This document shows positions 1 to 13,100 of a stretch of DNA of 64,000 nt, one piece after another. The notes below the pieces were generated by a model. The model was not told the DNA's origin. It saw only the letters and a list, made by a program, of their open reading frames with translations, and made no database searches. Where the stretch lies: contig NC_092875.1 in assembly GCF_028372415.1 (NCBI RefSeq), forward strand, positions 193,542,372 to 193,606,371. The letters run 5' to 3'. How positions within the stretch are numbered: position 1 is the stretch's first letter; each line of letters begins with the position of its first letter. The DNA comes from Notamacropus eugenii (lineage: Eukaryota > Chordata > Mammalia > Diprotodontia > Macropodidae). Position numbers and translations under genes: made by a program.

Positions 1-1527
1 TTTTCCCCTTCTCTCATCTCATACCTGCTCCATTCCCCATTCCCCGGTTCTCTTCCAGGCTTGTCTGTTCAGGTATTAAGCTGATAGTTCTTTCTTAGAT
101 CCGTACCAAAATGCACAGCTCTCTGAGGTTGAAATTCTACAATTCTTTTCTTTGGCTCCAACACGCCAATTTACTGAACTCTGATTCTGGCATGTTAATA
201 TAATACGGTAGATTAAGACCTAATTCTGGTCTTGGCTACTGCTGAATCTATATTTGATTTATGCATATTTTTTTTGCCCTATTTCAGCTGTCTCTAAAAT
301 ATAGATAAGGTTAACATGAAAGGAGTTTAGATAAAAGCACCATTGAATTTATGTGTTATTGGTTTGTTTTTAAACCTGAAAATGTTAAGACTTAAAAAAA
401 AAACCAAACCCTGGGCACATCACTTCTCTGGATCTGTTTTCTTTCTGTGTAAAATGAAAGGTCGGTCTACTAGACGATCCTAAGGTCATTTAATTCTATT
501 TTTCTTAATCTATTTCTACAACAAGACATTATGGGCTTGCTTAACCTAATGTTATATTTTAAATACCAGCTTGGGACTATGATGTATTATAATAATTAAC
601 AATAATTATAATAACTACCTTTAAATAGCGCTTTAAGATTAGTTTGTTTTTACAAAGAAACCCCCAAATTTTTAAGTCAGAAGACCTGAATTCAGTTTCT
701 AGCAATTATTAACAACTCATTGGACTTGTGTCAGTTTCCTTGTTTGCAAAATGGGGCTAACAATGTATAGTTGCTTTTAAGGATCAAATGAAAAAACGTA
801 AGTCAGACTCCTTGTAAACATCTGTAAATAAGAATCATTATTGGAACATAGCATTAAAAGTACTATTATGTTGTTATGCCAAGTCAAAAATGAGAGAATC
901 CATATTTATAGATGTGTGTGTATGTACACAGAAACTATAGGTTCCGAATTCAGCATTTACATTTTATGCAATAAGGCATAGTATCTGAAGAAATAAAATT
1001 TGTAACCTAGTAGGGGAAAAGAAAATGGAAAGAAGCTTTCATTTGAGTCTTTTTCCTACTTCCTCGCTACTGGGGGGAAGCGGGGAAGGGGAGGAAAAGG
1101 GAATAAAAGGAAGAGAGAACTATATATATATAGTAAAGGTGAAGGCCTCTGTAGTATATATTCTTTCCCACCAATCCCACTTCCAGTTAATATGCTGTTA
1201 CACAAAGGGGCAGCTGGCTGGTACAGTGGATAGAGCACTAGTGCAGGAGTCAGGAGGACCTGAGTTCGAATTTCACCTCAGACACTTGACACTCACTAGC
1301 TGTGTGATCTTGGGCAATTCACTTAACCCCAATTGCCTTATCCTGGGTTATCTCCAGTCATGCTGATGAATATGTGGTCACTGGATTCAGATGGCTCTGG
1401 AGGAGAAGTGAGGCTGGTGACCTATGCAGCCCTCCCTCACTCAAAACAAAGTCAAGTGCAAGTCATGTCATTATTTCTCTGATGGCATGGTCTTCTTCAG
1501 CAATGAAGGACAAACACACACGCGCGT

Positions 1528-1558
<31 letters not shown>

Positions 1559-2966
1559 GGATACATTAATTTTGCAGAAGGTATAAAAGCATAAGTATTT
1601 ATTCTAATAAATAATTATTTGATTGTAAACATAATATAAAATATTGTAAATATTCAAGGTTTTGTAAATATTTTATAATATTTATATGATAAAAATACAA
1701 GCAATAAAAAGTGCTTTTTTATATAGGTGAACAGAAAATTCTTGTTTCCAGAAAACAAAAATATAAAAACAAGCATCACTGAAAAAAATGTCCCCATACA
1801 ACTATTCAAACTTGTTGTCTATCTGTAAGATGTATGTCAAAATCTTTGTAAACATAAATTTGTCTTTTCTGTTGATGAAATTGACAGATGTTAGTATTCA
1901 GAACTTCCCAGCATTATCAGTGGAAAAAAAATATTCAGGAAACAAGGTAAAACTTGTTAAAAATGGGCTTGTGGTGATAGAGATGCTTAGGTGATTAAGC
2001 CAAGAATTGAGGTGTTTCATTCTCTTTCTAAATTTGCTACAAAATTCTACCATTTTCCGATATTTGAAATAGGGATGATAAAAGTAAGAAATGGTGCTGA
2101 TCTTGGTTACAGGAGAAAACCTGTACAACTCTGTTGTAGATTTAAGTTAATGACACCTGGTACTGTTCAATCCCAGTAAAGCAACAATACGGTTGCCTTT
2201 TGCTCTTTAAATCTCTCAAATCACTTGAACCATTTATATACCTCATTTATCCTTACATTAGATTAACTTCCTGAAGACAAAAACCAACTTTAAAAAACAA
2301 GACATATGTGTCCCTCATACAGCATATTATACTAAGATCATAGGTGCTTAGGTTTGTTGAATTAAATTTAAAAAATTTTAAATCCCCATGTTTTATAGGC
2401 TATGGTAAAGTCTTGGTAAGATCTGAAGTTAGAACAGGATATTTCTACTCTTATTTGTTGCCCTGTGTCCTCCCCAACGCAGATCCAGTATTAGATGTTG
2501 GGCAGTTGTCTTACGTAAGACAGTGGTAGTTCACAGAACTCTTAAGAACTCAACTGAACAAGAGTGCTGGATGTCTTTATGTGATTATCTAATTGAGTGT
2601 GTTTTTTACTGGCAGGTCACTATGAAGAAGTTTGTCAACATTTTAATTAAATTATGTCACAGCCAATATCCAACACAGTACTTACTGGATACATAAGTGT
2701 CACTCCAAAAATAATTATTAAATTGAGCAAGAATTTATTGTTAGGATTCTTATTTGATGGTGGGAAGTGAGTGTTATTCAGTGTTTCTCCACTTGTAGCC
2801 TAAGTTTGAATCTCTGTAATTTCTCTTAATTTTAATGATTGACACTCCCTCTGTACCCCTGCCAACTCCCCACTTCCACTTTTGTGGAACTAGGAGAGCT
2901 TTGTCATTCATTACTTCAATTTGTTTAGATTTAATCAGTGATGGATATGGTTGTACTTTCTTATAG
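1..2966 (+). other. E2F3: E2F3 intron 1, 3' part
   Basis: Intronic AT-rich DNA ending in the acceptor TTATAG at 2961-2966. It holds MIR-like fragments near 400-500 and 675-850, a marsupial SINE (1203-1556) with a CA-rich tail, and a very AT-rich stretch at 1570-1760. Exon 1a and exon 1b of E2F3 are not visible here. In human they sit far upstream of exon 2, so their absence is expected. Confidence 0.85.
1203..1556 (+). mobile_element. Marsupial tRNA-derived SINE with long tail, in E2F3 intron 1
   Basis: The head 'ggggcagctggctggtacag' is followed by 'gagtcaggaggacctgagtt', then 'gtgatcttgggcaattcact'. A different tail follows ('ggattcagatggctctggag...gcatggtcttcttcagcaat') and a CA-rich end. 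This tail, RTE-like in my recollection, differs from the one on the copies at 42151, 50095 and 60366, so two SINE subfamilies share one head. Confidence 0.88.
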
Positions 2967-3078
2967 GCAAAGCGAAGGCTGGAGCTAGGAGAAAGTGGTC
3001 ATCAGTTTCTCTCAGATGGTCTAAAAACCCCCAAAGGCAAAGGAAGAGCCGCAGTGAGAAGTCCAGATAGTCCAAAAA
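2967..3078 (+). CDS. E2F3: E2F3 exon 2 (cyclin-binding region)
   Basis: The exon begins in phase 0 with [11 protein letters not shown] and ends at SPDSPK plus one base before GTAAGG. KRRLEL (codons at 2970-2987) is the RxL docking motif that recruits cyclin A/CDK2 in E2F1-3. Acceptor TTATAG and donor A|GTAAGG fit the consensus. The last base joins CT of exon 3 to make ACT (Thr), restoring the family sequence SPKTPKSPSEK. Residue F in HQFLSDG replaces the Y of human E2F3, a conservative change. Confidence 0.96.
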
Positions 3079-4392
3079 GTAAGGAAATATTCATTATTAT
3101 TTTTGGTGCAGGACTCCCAATTTTCATAGCATGTGGCTGAGAGAGTGCAAAATTTGGAATAATTTTGGCACAAATTTCATTCTTTTTAATCTTTCTATTT
3201 CTGTCCTCTTCCCCACCCCTCCCCACCCCCAAAGTGCCCGCAATTTTCCAAGTGAAACCTGCTGAGTATATGTCTATGCATGGATGTTATGTCGATCATT
3301 ACTGCAGTGTATGGTTACATTTTCGACCTAAATTATAAAATATGCACTGTTAAGCAATCAAACTTAATTTTATATAATTGGAGTTGAGACTAACCAGATC
3401 AAGATGAGCAGCTCCCCACACGTTGATTCTATAGCTAGGTAGCATTAGAATTAACTAAGAACAGTAAAGTTACAGTAGTAACCTGTGTGACTGTGGGCAA
3501 AGTCACCTTAAGTTGTCTGAGCCTCAGTTTCCTTCTTTGTAAGCTGACATTGGACTAAGTTCCCTTCTGATTCTAAGTTTCATCCCATAGTCACCATTAC
3601 AGTCACCTAAATGGGAGAAAGAAAAATTGTTTAGACTAGGGAGGGGACTCGAAATCATTTGACAGTAGAAGCCAAGTTGGTCTGTCTGGGTGAATAAGGA
3701 CTTGAATTCAGATCTCACTTCTAAGGCTTACTTACCTGTGTGATCTCAAGTGAGTCACTTAGACTCCCTCCAACTTCAGTTTCCTTAAATATAAAACAAG
3801 ATTGGATTATATCACTACTAAGTTTCCTTCCAGCTATATTTACATCTAAGATCCTGTCATCTTTATGAGGACTTACTAAGTCAATTTTCCGAGTAATATT
3901 TAATATAAGATGGAATCTTTGACCTTAAATTATTAAAAAGTCTGGGAGACTTGATGGGTAAATTATTCTAATACAGTACTTTGCATATAGATGATTAATG
4001 TTTTCTAATTTAATTTATGGTACAGTGGAAATTGCACTGGATTTGGAGTCAGAGAATCTTGACTTCAGATTCCATCTCTGGTCCTACTCCCTGTGTGACC
4101 TTGAGTAAGTCACTTAACCCTTCTGAACTTCAATTTCCCCATCTGTACAATGAGGGGTTTAGACTAGATAGCTTCTGAGGCCCCTTAGATGACTCCATGA
4201 AGTCTTGCTTAAAAACTTGGCAAATGTGAAAAAATGCATTAAAGCCTGATTATAATACAACTTGCTGTAGTGTAGAATTAAATATAATTTGAGTGTTGGA
4301 AGTGAATTATTGACTAAAAATCACAGAATTACTTGGAATACAGTTATACCTTTTACCATGCTACTTAGCCATAGCAATATTATAGTGAGGTG

Positions 4393-4444
<52 letters not shown>

Positions 4445-7102
4445 CTCTCTCTCTGAATGTAAGGTACTTTAATCCCTTTTAGAAACTTTCTGCTACCCTA
4501 TCTTTTTTTATTCCAAAACTTTACTACGTGTAACTTGCAAAAAAATAAATATTGTGCTTTGAACGCTAACTCGTGTGCTGGAATGGGAAAGAAGGCTTGC
4601 TTCATTGCAAAGGAACCTTCAGTTCTTTACCTTCACCCCCATCCCCTACCCGTTCGGTTTTTGTTTTTCTTCAAGCTCCAAAATCTCCCTCAGAAAAAAC
4701 ACGGTATGATACGTCACTTGGTCTGCTCACCAAGAAGTTCATTCAGCTATTGAGCCAATCCCCAGATGGGGTCTTGGATTTGAACAAGGCAGCTGAAGTG
4801 CTTAAGGTGCAAAAGAGGAGGATTTATGATATCACCAATGTCCTGGAAGGCATCCACCTTATCAAGAAGAAATCTAAAAACAACGTACAGTGGATGTGAG
4901 TATCAGTCCCTGTCACTGTGGGGAATAGTTTTTAAATGGCAGTAGCTTTTCTTTCAGACCTAACTTCCCCATTCATATCATGTTCCATTTCTTTCCCTCT
5001 GCTTCCATACCTGCCATTCCCCTGATTCACTGTCACCCTTCATCTGCTTAGTTTCCTAACCTAGATAATCTTAAAGGTTAAAAAAAATGAGCTTTTTATT
5101 TGAATAACATCAAAAATAGAAGAACTTCTATTTGATTAGCCTAGAGTAGGGAATTCTTTTTCAAAAACAGTGCTGTCTCAGATACCAATCAGAATTTCTT
5201 TTTGAATGACAGATGACTGTACATGTGTGTGCTTGCATGCGTGATCCATAAGATGGATACACATATTTGTCCTTTTGATCTTCTAAAAAAGACGTAGGAA
5301 ATAAATAATGGCTTGTGTCAACCATATACACATCAGATTAACCAAGCCTGTGTCACTGTTCAGTGACTCTGTGGCTTAATTTTGTTCTTTCCTTTCTTAA
5401 TTGTCTGTGTGATTTTGGCCAGAATGATCAATTCTTATCCCTCAGTTTTGTTACCTGTAAAATGAGAAGTATGACAGCACTTGACATATGTACCCATTTG
5501 ACAGGCTACATCATGACTTAAAAGTTGATAGTAACCTTTGTGAATTATTGATAGAATACCTGAACAGAAAGGAGAAAAAAAGCATTAAATTATTTTAAGC
5601 ACAAGGATTTGTAGTTTATTACCTGATGGCTTTATAAGATAATATTTCTAAGGTGATGTGCTGGACCTCTTTCCAGTGCTTGAAAGAAGTTGGAGCAGTG
5701 GAACATTTTTGTCCATTTGTCTGGAGAGGGGAACAGAGACACAGAAAGAGAGGAGACCTATTGAGTGTTAGAGCTTTTCTGTATGTTAACCTCACCCTTC
5801 TTTTCTTGTTAATTATTGGTGACAAAGCTTCACTGATTCTCTTGGTAGACCACTCTTTGTACAATATAACAAAGTTGGAACCATCCGGTTTTTTATTGGC
5901 ATTTTTTTGGTCTATTTCTTGCCCAAATAATCTCTTGCTTTCTGTTTCTGAGTGTTTATTTAAGTCAGATGGTTTTGTCCTGTTTTCCTTTTAATTCAGG
6001 CCTTCTTTCGAAGGAAAAATATTCTAAAAAAATAATAATGATCATGCTTCCGTTATGATTTTGCACTGAAAATGGTAGGGCTGCATTTATATAAAAATTT
6101 GTATAAATGTTTTTAAAACTTAGCTTACAAAGTATAAGCTTTCTTTATACTCTACTTGTCAGGGATGCTTATAAAACAAACCATTACCACTTGTATTCCA
6201 CTCCCAAGGGTCTCTCCTCTCCCCCCTACCCCAGTCTCCTTAAGTTTTATGAATAGTTTTACAAAATAATCTCTTTTAATTTTTAGGGGCTGCAGTCTCT
6301 CTGATGATGGGGGCATGCTGGCTCAGTGTCAAGGTTTGTCAAAGGAAGTGACGGAGCTCAGTCAGGAAGAGAAGAAGCTAGATGAGTTGATTCAAAGCTG
6401 CACCCTGGACCTTAAGCTGTTAACAGAAGATTCAGAAAATCAAAAATATCCTTTACTCCAGCTCAGTGGGTTGGCTTATTCCCATTCTGCAGTTCCAGTA
6501 AGACAATCTACAGACTTAAAGGGACTCTGAATTATGCTGAAGGTTTCTTCTGGGTATTCATGGAAGGAGGGAGAGAGAGAGAGATCAATATTTAACCTGA
6601 TTTGGAAAATAAAGAAAATGTACAAAAATTGTTTTCTTGATCCCAGGAAGAGATAGTTTAGACATAGCATCTGTGTTTTTTTAAGAGAAATTCAGAGGAA
6701 TTCTTATTAGAAACAACCTGTATACTTGCAAGTAGTTGGGATGTGCTATTTCACTGACTTTATATAGCATAGACTCACATTATTATTAAGTACTTAATGC
6801 AACAGTATTCATTTTGATGACAATTTTGCATTAGATTTAACTTTGATGTGTTTCACAGATTTTTGGTTGGTCCCTGACACTGTTGAGGTTCTATATTCCT
6901 CTTTGCTAAGTGTTGTAGCCGTTAGGACATTCAAAATATACTATCGTGCCATTAAAGATGAAAGGCATTGATCCAAGAGTTGCCTTTTAAAAGGCAACAG
7001 TGTCATAGAGAGAAATCCCAACTCATGTCTCATGAAAACTTGTTTCTCATATTTCTCCATCTTAATGAAAGTGCAAATTATTGCTTCCAGATGTAGCCAA
7101 GA

Positions 7103-7133
<31 letters not shown>

Positions 7134-10100
7134 AGTGAGTGATTCATTGAAGAAAAATTTTTTTAATGCTTGCTTAATAGAAAGCCAAATTGATGGAACT
7201 TTAGTTGTCCCAAGATTTATTTCAACCTAAACTTTCTGATTATTTGACATTTTACTTTTGTCGTTGGGGAAATAAAATATTATGATCTACTATGATATAT
7301 TATAGTTGCATTTAACTATCATATTTCTGGGCCTAAGAAAGGAAATATATCTTAGTTGCCTTTCACTGAAATTAGGGAAGCATCTATTTTTCAATATAGA
7401 ATAATTTTGGACAAGATTTTGGTCATATTTTTTGTATCTGTTGTTCATCACTAATTCAATTAAACATTGATTGTGTCCACTCCATACAAGGTAGTCTGCT
7501 AAGAAGAAAGGGTGATTATTAGTGAGACCAAGAATAGCTGAGCTGGATCTGTTGGCAGTAATGACAGGCATGGAGTGGCCCTTACAAGGGTTGTTCCAGT
7601 TCCTCTAATTTTTTGTACCAAATCCCAGAGGAGCTGCTTAGTACCTGAAGAACAGCCTTTCAGGGCATGTGGTAGCTACAATTACATTGTCATCTACATC
7701 AGCCTTCTCAGCATTTTATTGTAAATGTAAAAGGCTGGCTGCAGGTTGCTGACCTTACTGGAACAAATTCAGGAACAGGCTAGAGAGAAAGACCTTTCAA
7801 GTTCCTATGTTTAGAGTGTGTTTGCACAACTCCCTTCAATTTTCTACTCTGTTGCCAATTTTGTAAAACTTGTTGGCAAATATGTTGAAATTTCTGTTCC
7901 TGCAGCTGACTGAATAGTTATGGATTAGGCTTATTTTAATAAGCTTTTATCACATGTGGCAATAAAAAGAAAAATGTGCCTGCCATGGCATTCTTTGATT
8001 TTTCTCAATGCTCTTCAGAACTGGCCGGCATAAAGAAAGAAGAACCTGTAACAGAAGCGGTACTCCCAGCTGAACCCCAAACCATCCTTCCAGAGGTTTC
8101 CCTCACTCATATGGCCATGCCCCAAAACTGCTAGGGTGGAGATTCCACTTTCTGTCCTGCCATCTTTTTTCCACTGGGTTTACGTGACTTCCACAGTACT
8201 TCCAAGTTGCCCTTGCATTATTGGTATAACCATGGATAATACATATTTTCCCCCTTAGTTTTCTTGAGACAGAGATTGTATTCCTTCTCCTCCCCCCAAA
8301 AAGAAAGCAAACAAGAGGCTAAAGTAAACTACACAGTACAAAACTGAGTTCATAGATTGAAGATGTTTCATCTTAAGCCATCTGTCAAGCCAACTCTGGA
8401 AACGTTCAGAATGATTCCCAATGATGCCTATTAATCCCAGCCTTACCCTCCCCTCAGTAGTCTCTTAGCAGTTCAGCTCAACAAATAAGATATGGTCCCT
8501 GCCACCAGGGAGTCCACCATCTAGTAGTGTGGGATATAACATACACAGCAAGTAACCTATGATAATAATTGACACATGGTGAAAAGTATTAAATATAGAG
8601 ATGCAAGCGAAACTTATGTGGGGCCCACTATGGTGAAGATCATTTTCTATTTGGGGAAATCAGGGAAGCCTATGTGGAAGAGGTGGGATTTAAGATGACT
8701 TGGAGGAGAACAATTTCAGCAAGCAGGGGTAGGAGAAGGAGGAGGAGGGGAGGGGAGACTGATGGTGTAGGGAACAGCTCAGGGGAACACTGGGCTGGCA
8801 TTTTCTTTAGATGAAATTCTACTCTTTCACCATTTGTTGTGATACTGCTAGTGTCTAAGCCTGTAGCCACTCCCTTCTTGACTTCAAAGCTTGGTACCTC
8901 CCACCAGGGTCCCACTTTGGTTGCATTTCTTTTAGCCCATTTGTAAAGTCTAGAGACAGTGATACCCACTGGGGTCCAATTAGCTGTTCACACCTGTCCC
9001 AGCCCAGCTGCCAGCTTTGCCTAGCTATTAAGATGGTTTAGAGATTTTTTTTTTTTCCCTCTCCCTAGGCAAAATGGCTAATCCTTGCTCACCTTGAAAT
9101 TTTTGTAATCTTACCAACACTACCTCCAGTGGTTCCCACTAAACAGTAAGTGAAGGGTGATTTGATCACAGCAAGTCTTTGATAACATCTTCCCTTGGAA
9201 AAATAACAGGTGGTTCATAACACAGTCCTGAATGGAGAAAAAAATCCACAAGCCAATCATGATGATCAAAGAGCCAAAAGATTCACCAATATAATTGAAG
9301 TAAAGCATTTTACTTTTTGTACCAGTACCGTTAGGTTTGTTGTCTTTCAATGGGTTACTTTTGCCAGTTATATGGTAAGATTTCTTTAACACTTAACACA
9401 TTAGCTTATGTTACATATCAAGATATCCGAAAAATTAGTGGCCTTAAAGACCAAACTGTTATAGTTGTGAAAGCCCCACCAGAAACAAGACTTGAAGTGC
9501 CTGATCCCTTAGAGGTAAGGACGAGACTAAAAATTCCTGTTGTTGCAAAGCTTTCAGCTATAAATATTTTCTTACACTCACGAAATGGGAAAATCAGTAC
9601 ATCATTTTCTCCTGAATACTTTCTATTTCTCCTGGCTTTCGGTAGGAGGTGTGAATTTGTCTTGAGGGTTTTGTGAGTTAACCAATAATAATCTGCCTTC
9701 TATATTTTTTGGGACATAGTCAATGCGGCAATTTGTTTTGCTTAACACTGCGTATTTATTACAAGGGTTTTGTTTTTCTTTTTTTCCGGGAGGGTGGTAC
9801 AAGTGGAAAGTAGAGGAAATAGTTTTGTGGTTCATTTTTTAAAATTAGAAACAAAAAATATTATCTTCCATAAAGGGCTTTTAGGTCAAGAGTAGATTTA
9901 GTTAAATATTTTTTATATAAACTAAATCTACCCTTGATCCAAGAGCCCTTAAATTAAGGCAGGTATGTTATCATTTTTTTCCATTTCTTGGGATAAATTT
10001 TACTTTTTAAAAACTTGATGACAAATAAAAGTGCACACTGCATTATTTGGAAATCCCTTGCTCATTCAGTACAGTTGGTCCCATTTTAAAGGGTATACTA

Positions 10101-13100
10101 TTAAGAATGTTTTTGTTGTAACACTAATAAGATGTACCTTTTAATATCATATAATAGATAAGTGATGGCAATTCCAAAACTGTTTCTAAAACTTAACTAA
10201 TGGCATTCTTTTCAAAAAGTCTGTGGAAGAGTGTGTTTTATTTCTTTCCTGAAATCTCAATAAACCTTGAAGGGAGGTAGAATGTCTGTCAGTTATGTTA
10301 TGACCTCAGGAACATGCTTTTTGGCAGTTACATTGCTTCTATGATGAAACCATAATGAAGTTTAGTAGGGAAAATTGCCAGTTTCACCTCCTACTGTAGA
10401 CTTTTTTTTATATATTTGTAGAGCTTACAAATACATTTATCAAGTAACCAAGGACCCATTGAAGTTTACCTGTGTCCAGAAGAGAATGAAACACACAGTC
10501 CAGTAAAATCCTACAGCCAAGACCACAATGGGAATATCCCCAAATCCAGTTCCAAAGGTAACAATTTTTGTTTTGCATCATTTAGAAATGTGATGTGAAG
10601 ATTAATTCATTGAGAATCCTATTTGGGTTCCACAAAGCCAGGCTTAGGAGACAGAAACATTGAGAGAAAAATAGCCTTTTTTTGTTGTTGTTTTAAAATT
10701 TATTTTTACACTATAATTCTAATTGATTCAACCCAAGGAATTGTCAATTAAATCTTTGTTATTTGGGCATAGAGGAGATAGAACTCCATACTCCACTCCC
10801 AAATTCTTCTGTTACTGACCATAGGTGGTAAAACTTCCTCCTGTTTAAAAACGAGCAACTTATCTGCTGTATTTGACCGTGTCCCCATTTGGTGTAGAGC
10901 TAGAGAGAGAAAGTCCAAGAGAAATAAAATAGAAAAGTTGTGCAGGTTGAGAACTTAATTTTTTTTCAGCAGAGATGAGAAAGAAGGGTACAAGAGGTAA
11001 AAATCATCACAAAAATTACTATTTTTCCTAAATTATTCCTTTTTCTTTATAACCTTAACCTTTTCACTAACCCCTCCTTTTTTTCCTTTTTCTTATATAT
11101 TACAAATATGCCTACATCATCTTTGAGAAAAACACATCCTGTACTTAACTTTTTCTTTTCTTCATAAAACTGGTGCATCTCACCATAAGCTGTGTTGGGT
11201 TAAAGTTTGACCCCATCTGACTCATCTCCCTATCCTTTATCCTACCCAATCTTACATGTCTTCCTTATGTCCCTGGGCCAGTAGTAACAAAGAGTAATAC
11301 CTTCTTGTTGGTGACATCAAACCATGGTGAGACTGGCAGAGACACATGAACTCAGTGTCAAGGTTCATATAGGCTTTGGTTGCTAATTTCCTGCCAGCCA
11401 TAATCACCACTAAATGGTCAAGACTACTCTTCCCACTCCAAAGTTCCAGTACAGTACAATAATTCTCCAGCGGGTGATGGTGGATACGCTTCCTTTCCCC
11501 TCCTCACCCCTGGAACTAAAATTAGGATTGCTCTTGTCAACAAGCATTTACTAAGTTTTAGCAGAGTGCTAGATACTATGCTACATTCTAGGGAGACAGA
11601 CACAAATGAAGTAATCCCTGAGAAGCTTACATTCTTTGAGGGGAGACAACACTAGGCTATGACTCTAGCTCTGGCTCCCGGGGACAGGTGGCTGGAGGGT
11701 GGGGGGGACGGGGACATGTGAAGGGAGGGGGGTTCAGTGCAGCCCCCACATCAGGAGTTTTCTGCTTGAGCTGTGGGGACCTCAGGCCCTGAAGCTGCCC
11801 TGGCTATGGGCCACAGAGCCAGAAGGGGTGGGGCCACAAGAGGAGAAGGGGGTCTGCAGAACAGTCCACTTAAGTGAGAACTGATTCACTTATATCTGGA
11901 CTGTGAAGTACATGGGACTAGGTTATAAAATGCATTCGGTGCCAAACAGAGGAGTCTAAAAGGAGCTACTAAAGTTTATTGAGGAGGGGGACTAACATGA
12001 TCTGACCTGTAATTTTAGAAATAATACATTGGCATCTATGTAGAAATTGGCTTCCAAAGGGGAGAAACTTTAGTCAAGGCGGGTAATTAAGTGGCTATTG
12101 TAGGAGTTAAGGTGAGAGGAGATTAGGGGCTAAATTGGGTGATGATAGCGTGAGTAGAGAAGGCATATAGAAAAATTGTGGAGGTAAAATCAAAAAGGCT
12201 TAGCAGATGATTAGATGTGTGGATTGAGGGAGAAAGGAGTTAGGGATGACTCAGATGTTGTGAATCTTTGCAACCAATGATGCCCTCAATAGAAATAGAG
12301 AAGTCTGAAAAAGAGGTAGCTTTGGGGCAAAATGTAATGAGTTCTGTTTCATACATGATATACCTGGAATATCCAGCTTGGAATGTATTCTAGGTAGTTG
12401 GTGGTGTAAAAAGGGAATTCAGGAGAGAAGTGAAAGCTTGAGATACATACATAGATAGTTACATACATACATATATACATACATCTGGAAATCATCTACA
12501 TAAACGTGATCATTAAATCCATAGGAATTTATAGGAGGTTATTGAAAGATTGTGTAAGTAAAGAAGGGGACCCAGGACAGAACCTTGGGGTAGCACGACC
12601 TAGGGTGTGCTAGTAAATGTGTAACAACTGGCTTTCTGAAAACTCAAGACATTTTTAAATTTAATCTTCACGAGTAACATTTTCTCCATCACTTTCTTAA
12701 CTTTAGATAATTGACAAAATGTAATTGACAAATAAATCAAGCCCTGATTTGTGGCATTTGGTGATTTCTGAGGTACAGATGTTCACACTGAAAATTTAAT
12801 TATCTACTCTTACTAGACAGTGTGATCTGGCCTCAGCACACCTCTCTACCTGGTATATTCACTGTTAGAGGCTTCTGCCTGATATGGAGGAGACTGAAGG
12901 AATGGACACACAGGGATCACAAAAGCCTGGAGAAAAGCGGATGGTCAGCAAGCAGTGCCAGAGGCTGTAGAGAGGTCAAAGAGGAGGAAAAGAGATGGTC
13001 ATCAGGTTGACAATTAAAGGAAGCTGTGGTGACTTTAGGTAGAATAGTTTCTGTTTTCTGAAGTCAGAAGCCATATTCAAAAGGTCTGAAAAGTAAGAGG

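Larger units (their letters stand above)
3079..4675 (+). other. E2F3: E2F3 intron 2
   Basis: GT-AG intron of 1597 bp. Three MIR-type SINE fossils on the plus strand lie at about 3480-3590, 3650-3860 and 4015-4200. A compound (AC)n-(TC)n microsatellite sits at 4394-4454, some 220 bp before exon 3. No other coding signal is seen. Confidence 0.9.
6446..9399 (+). other. E2F3: E2F3 intron 4: U12-type AT-AC intron
   Basis: The 2954-bp intron opens with ATATCCTTT (6446-6454), the full minor-spliceosome donor consensus. It ends in AC at 9398-9399. A U12 branch-site candidate TTTCTTTAAC is at 9381-9390, with its A about 10 nt before the splice point, in the range required. Exon joining is exact in frame only with these ends. 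E2F family genes are known carriers of a conserved minor-class intron here. The interior has a (TG)n tract (7106-7133) and a 49-codon open frame (7985-8134). Confidence 0.93.

Noticed and set aside
9371..9402. GT donor-like GTAAGA (9375) and AG acceptor (9401-9402) near exon 5
   Set aside because: Using AG at 9402 drops bases needed for LAYV, and exon 4 has no GT donor at the matching phase. The AT-AC pair fits exactly.
11699..11884. GC-rich 61-codon frame, possible promoter or exon
   Set aside because: A short G-rich stretch within ancient repeat-derived intron DNA. CpG is low and no exon signals fit.
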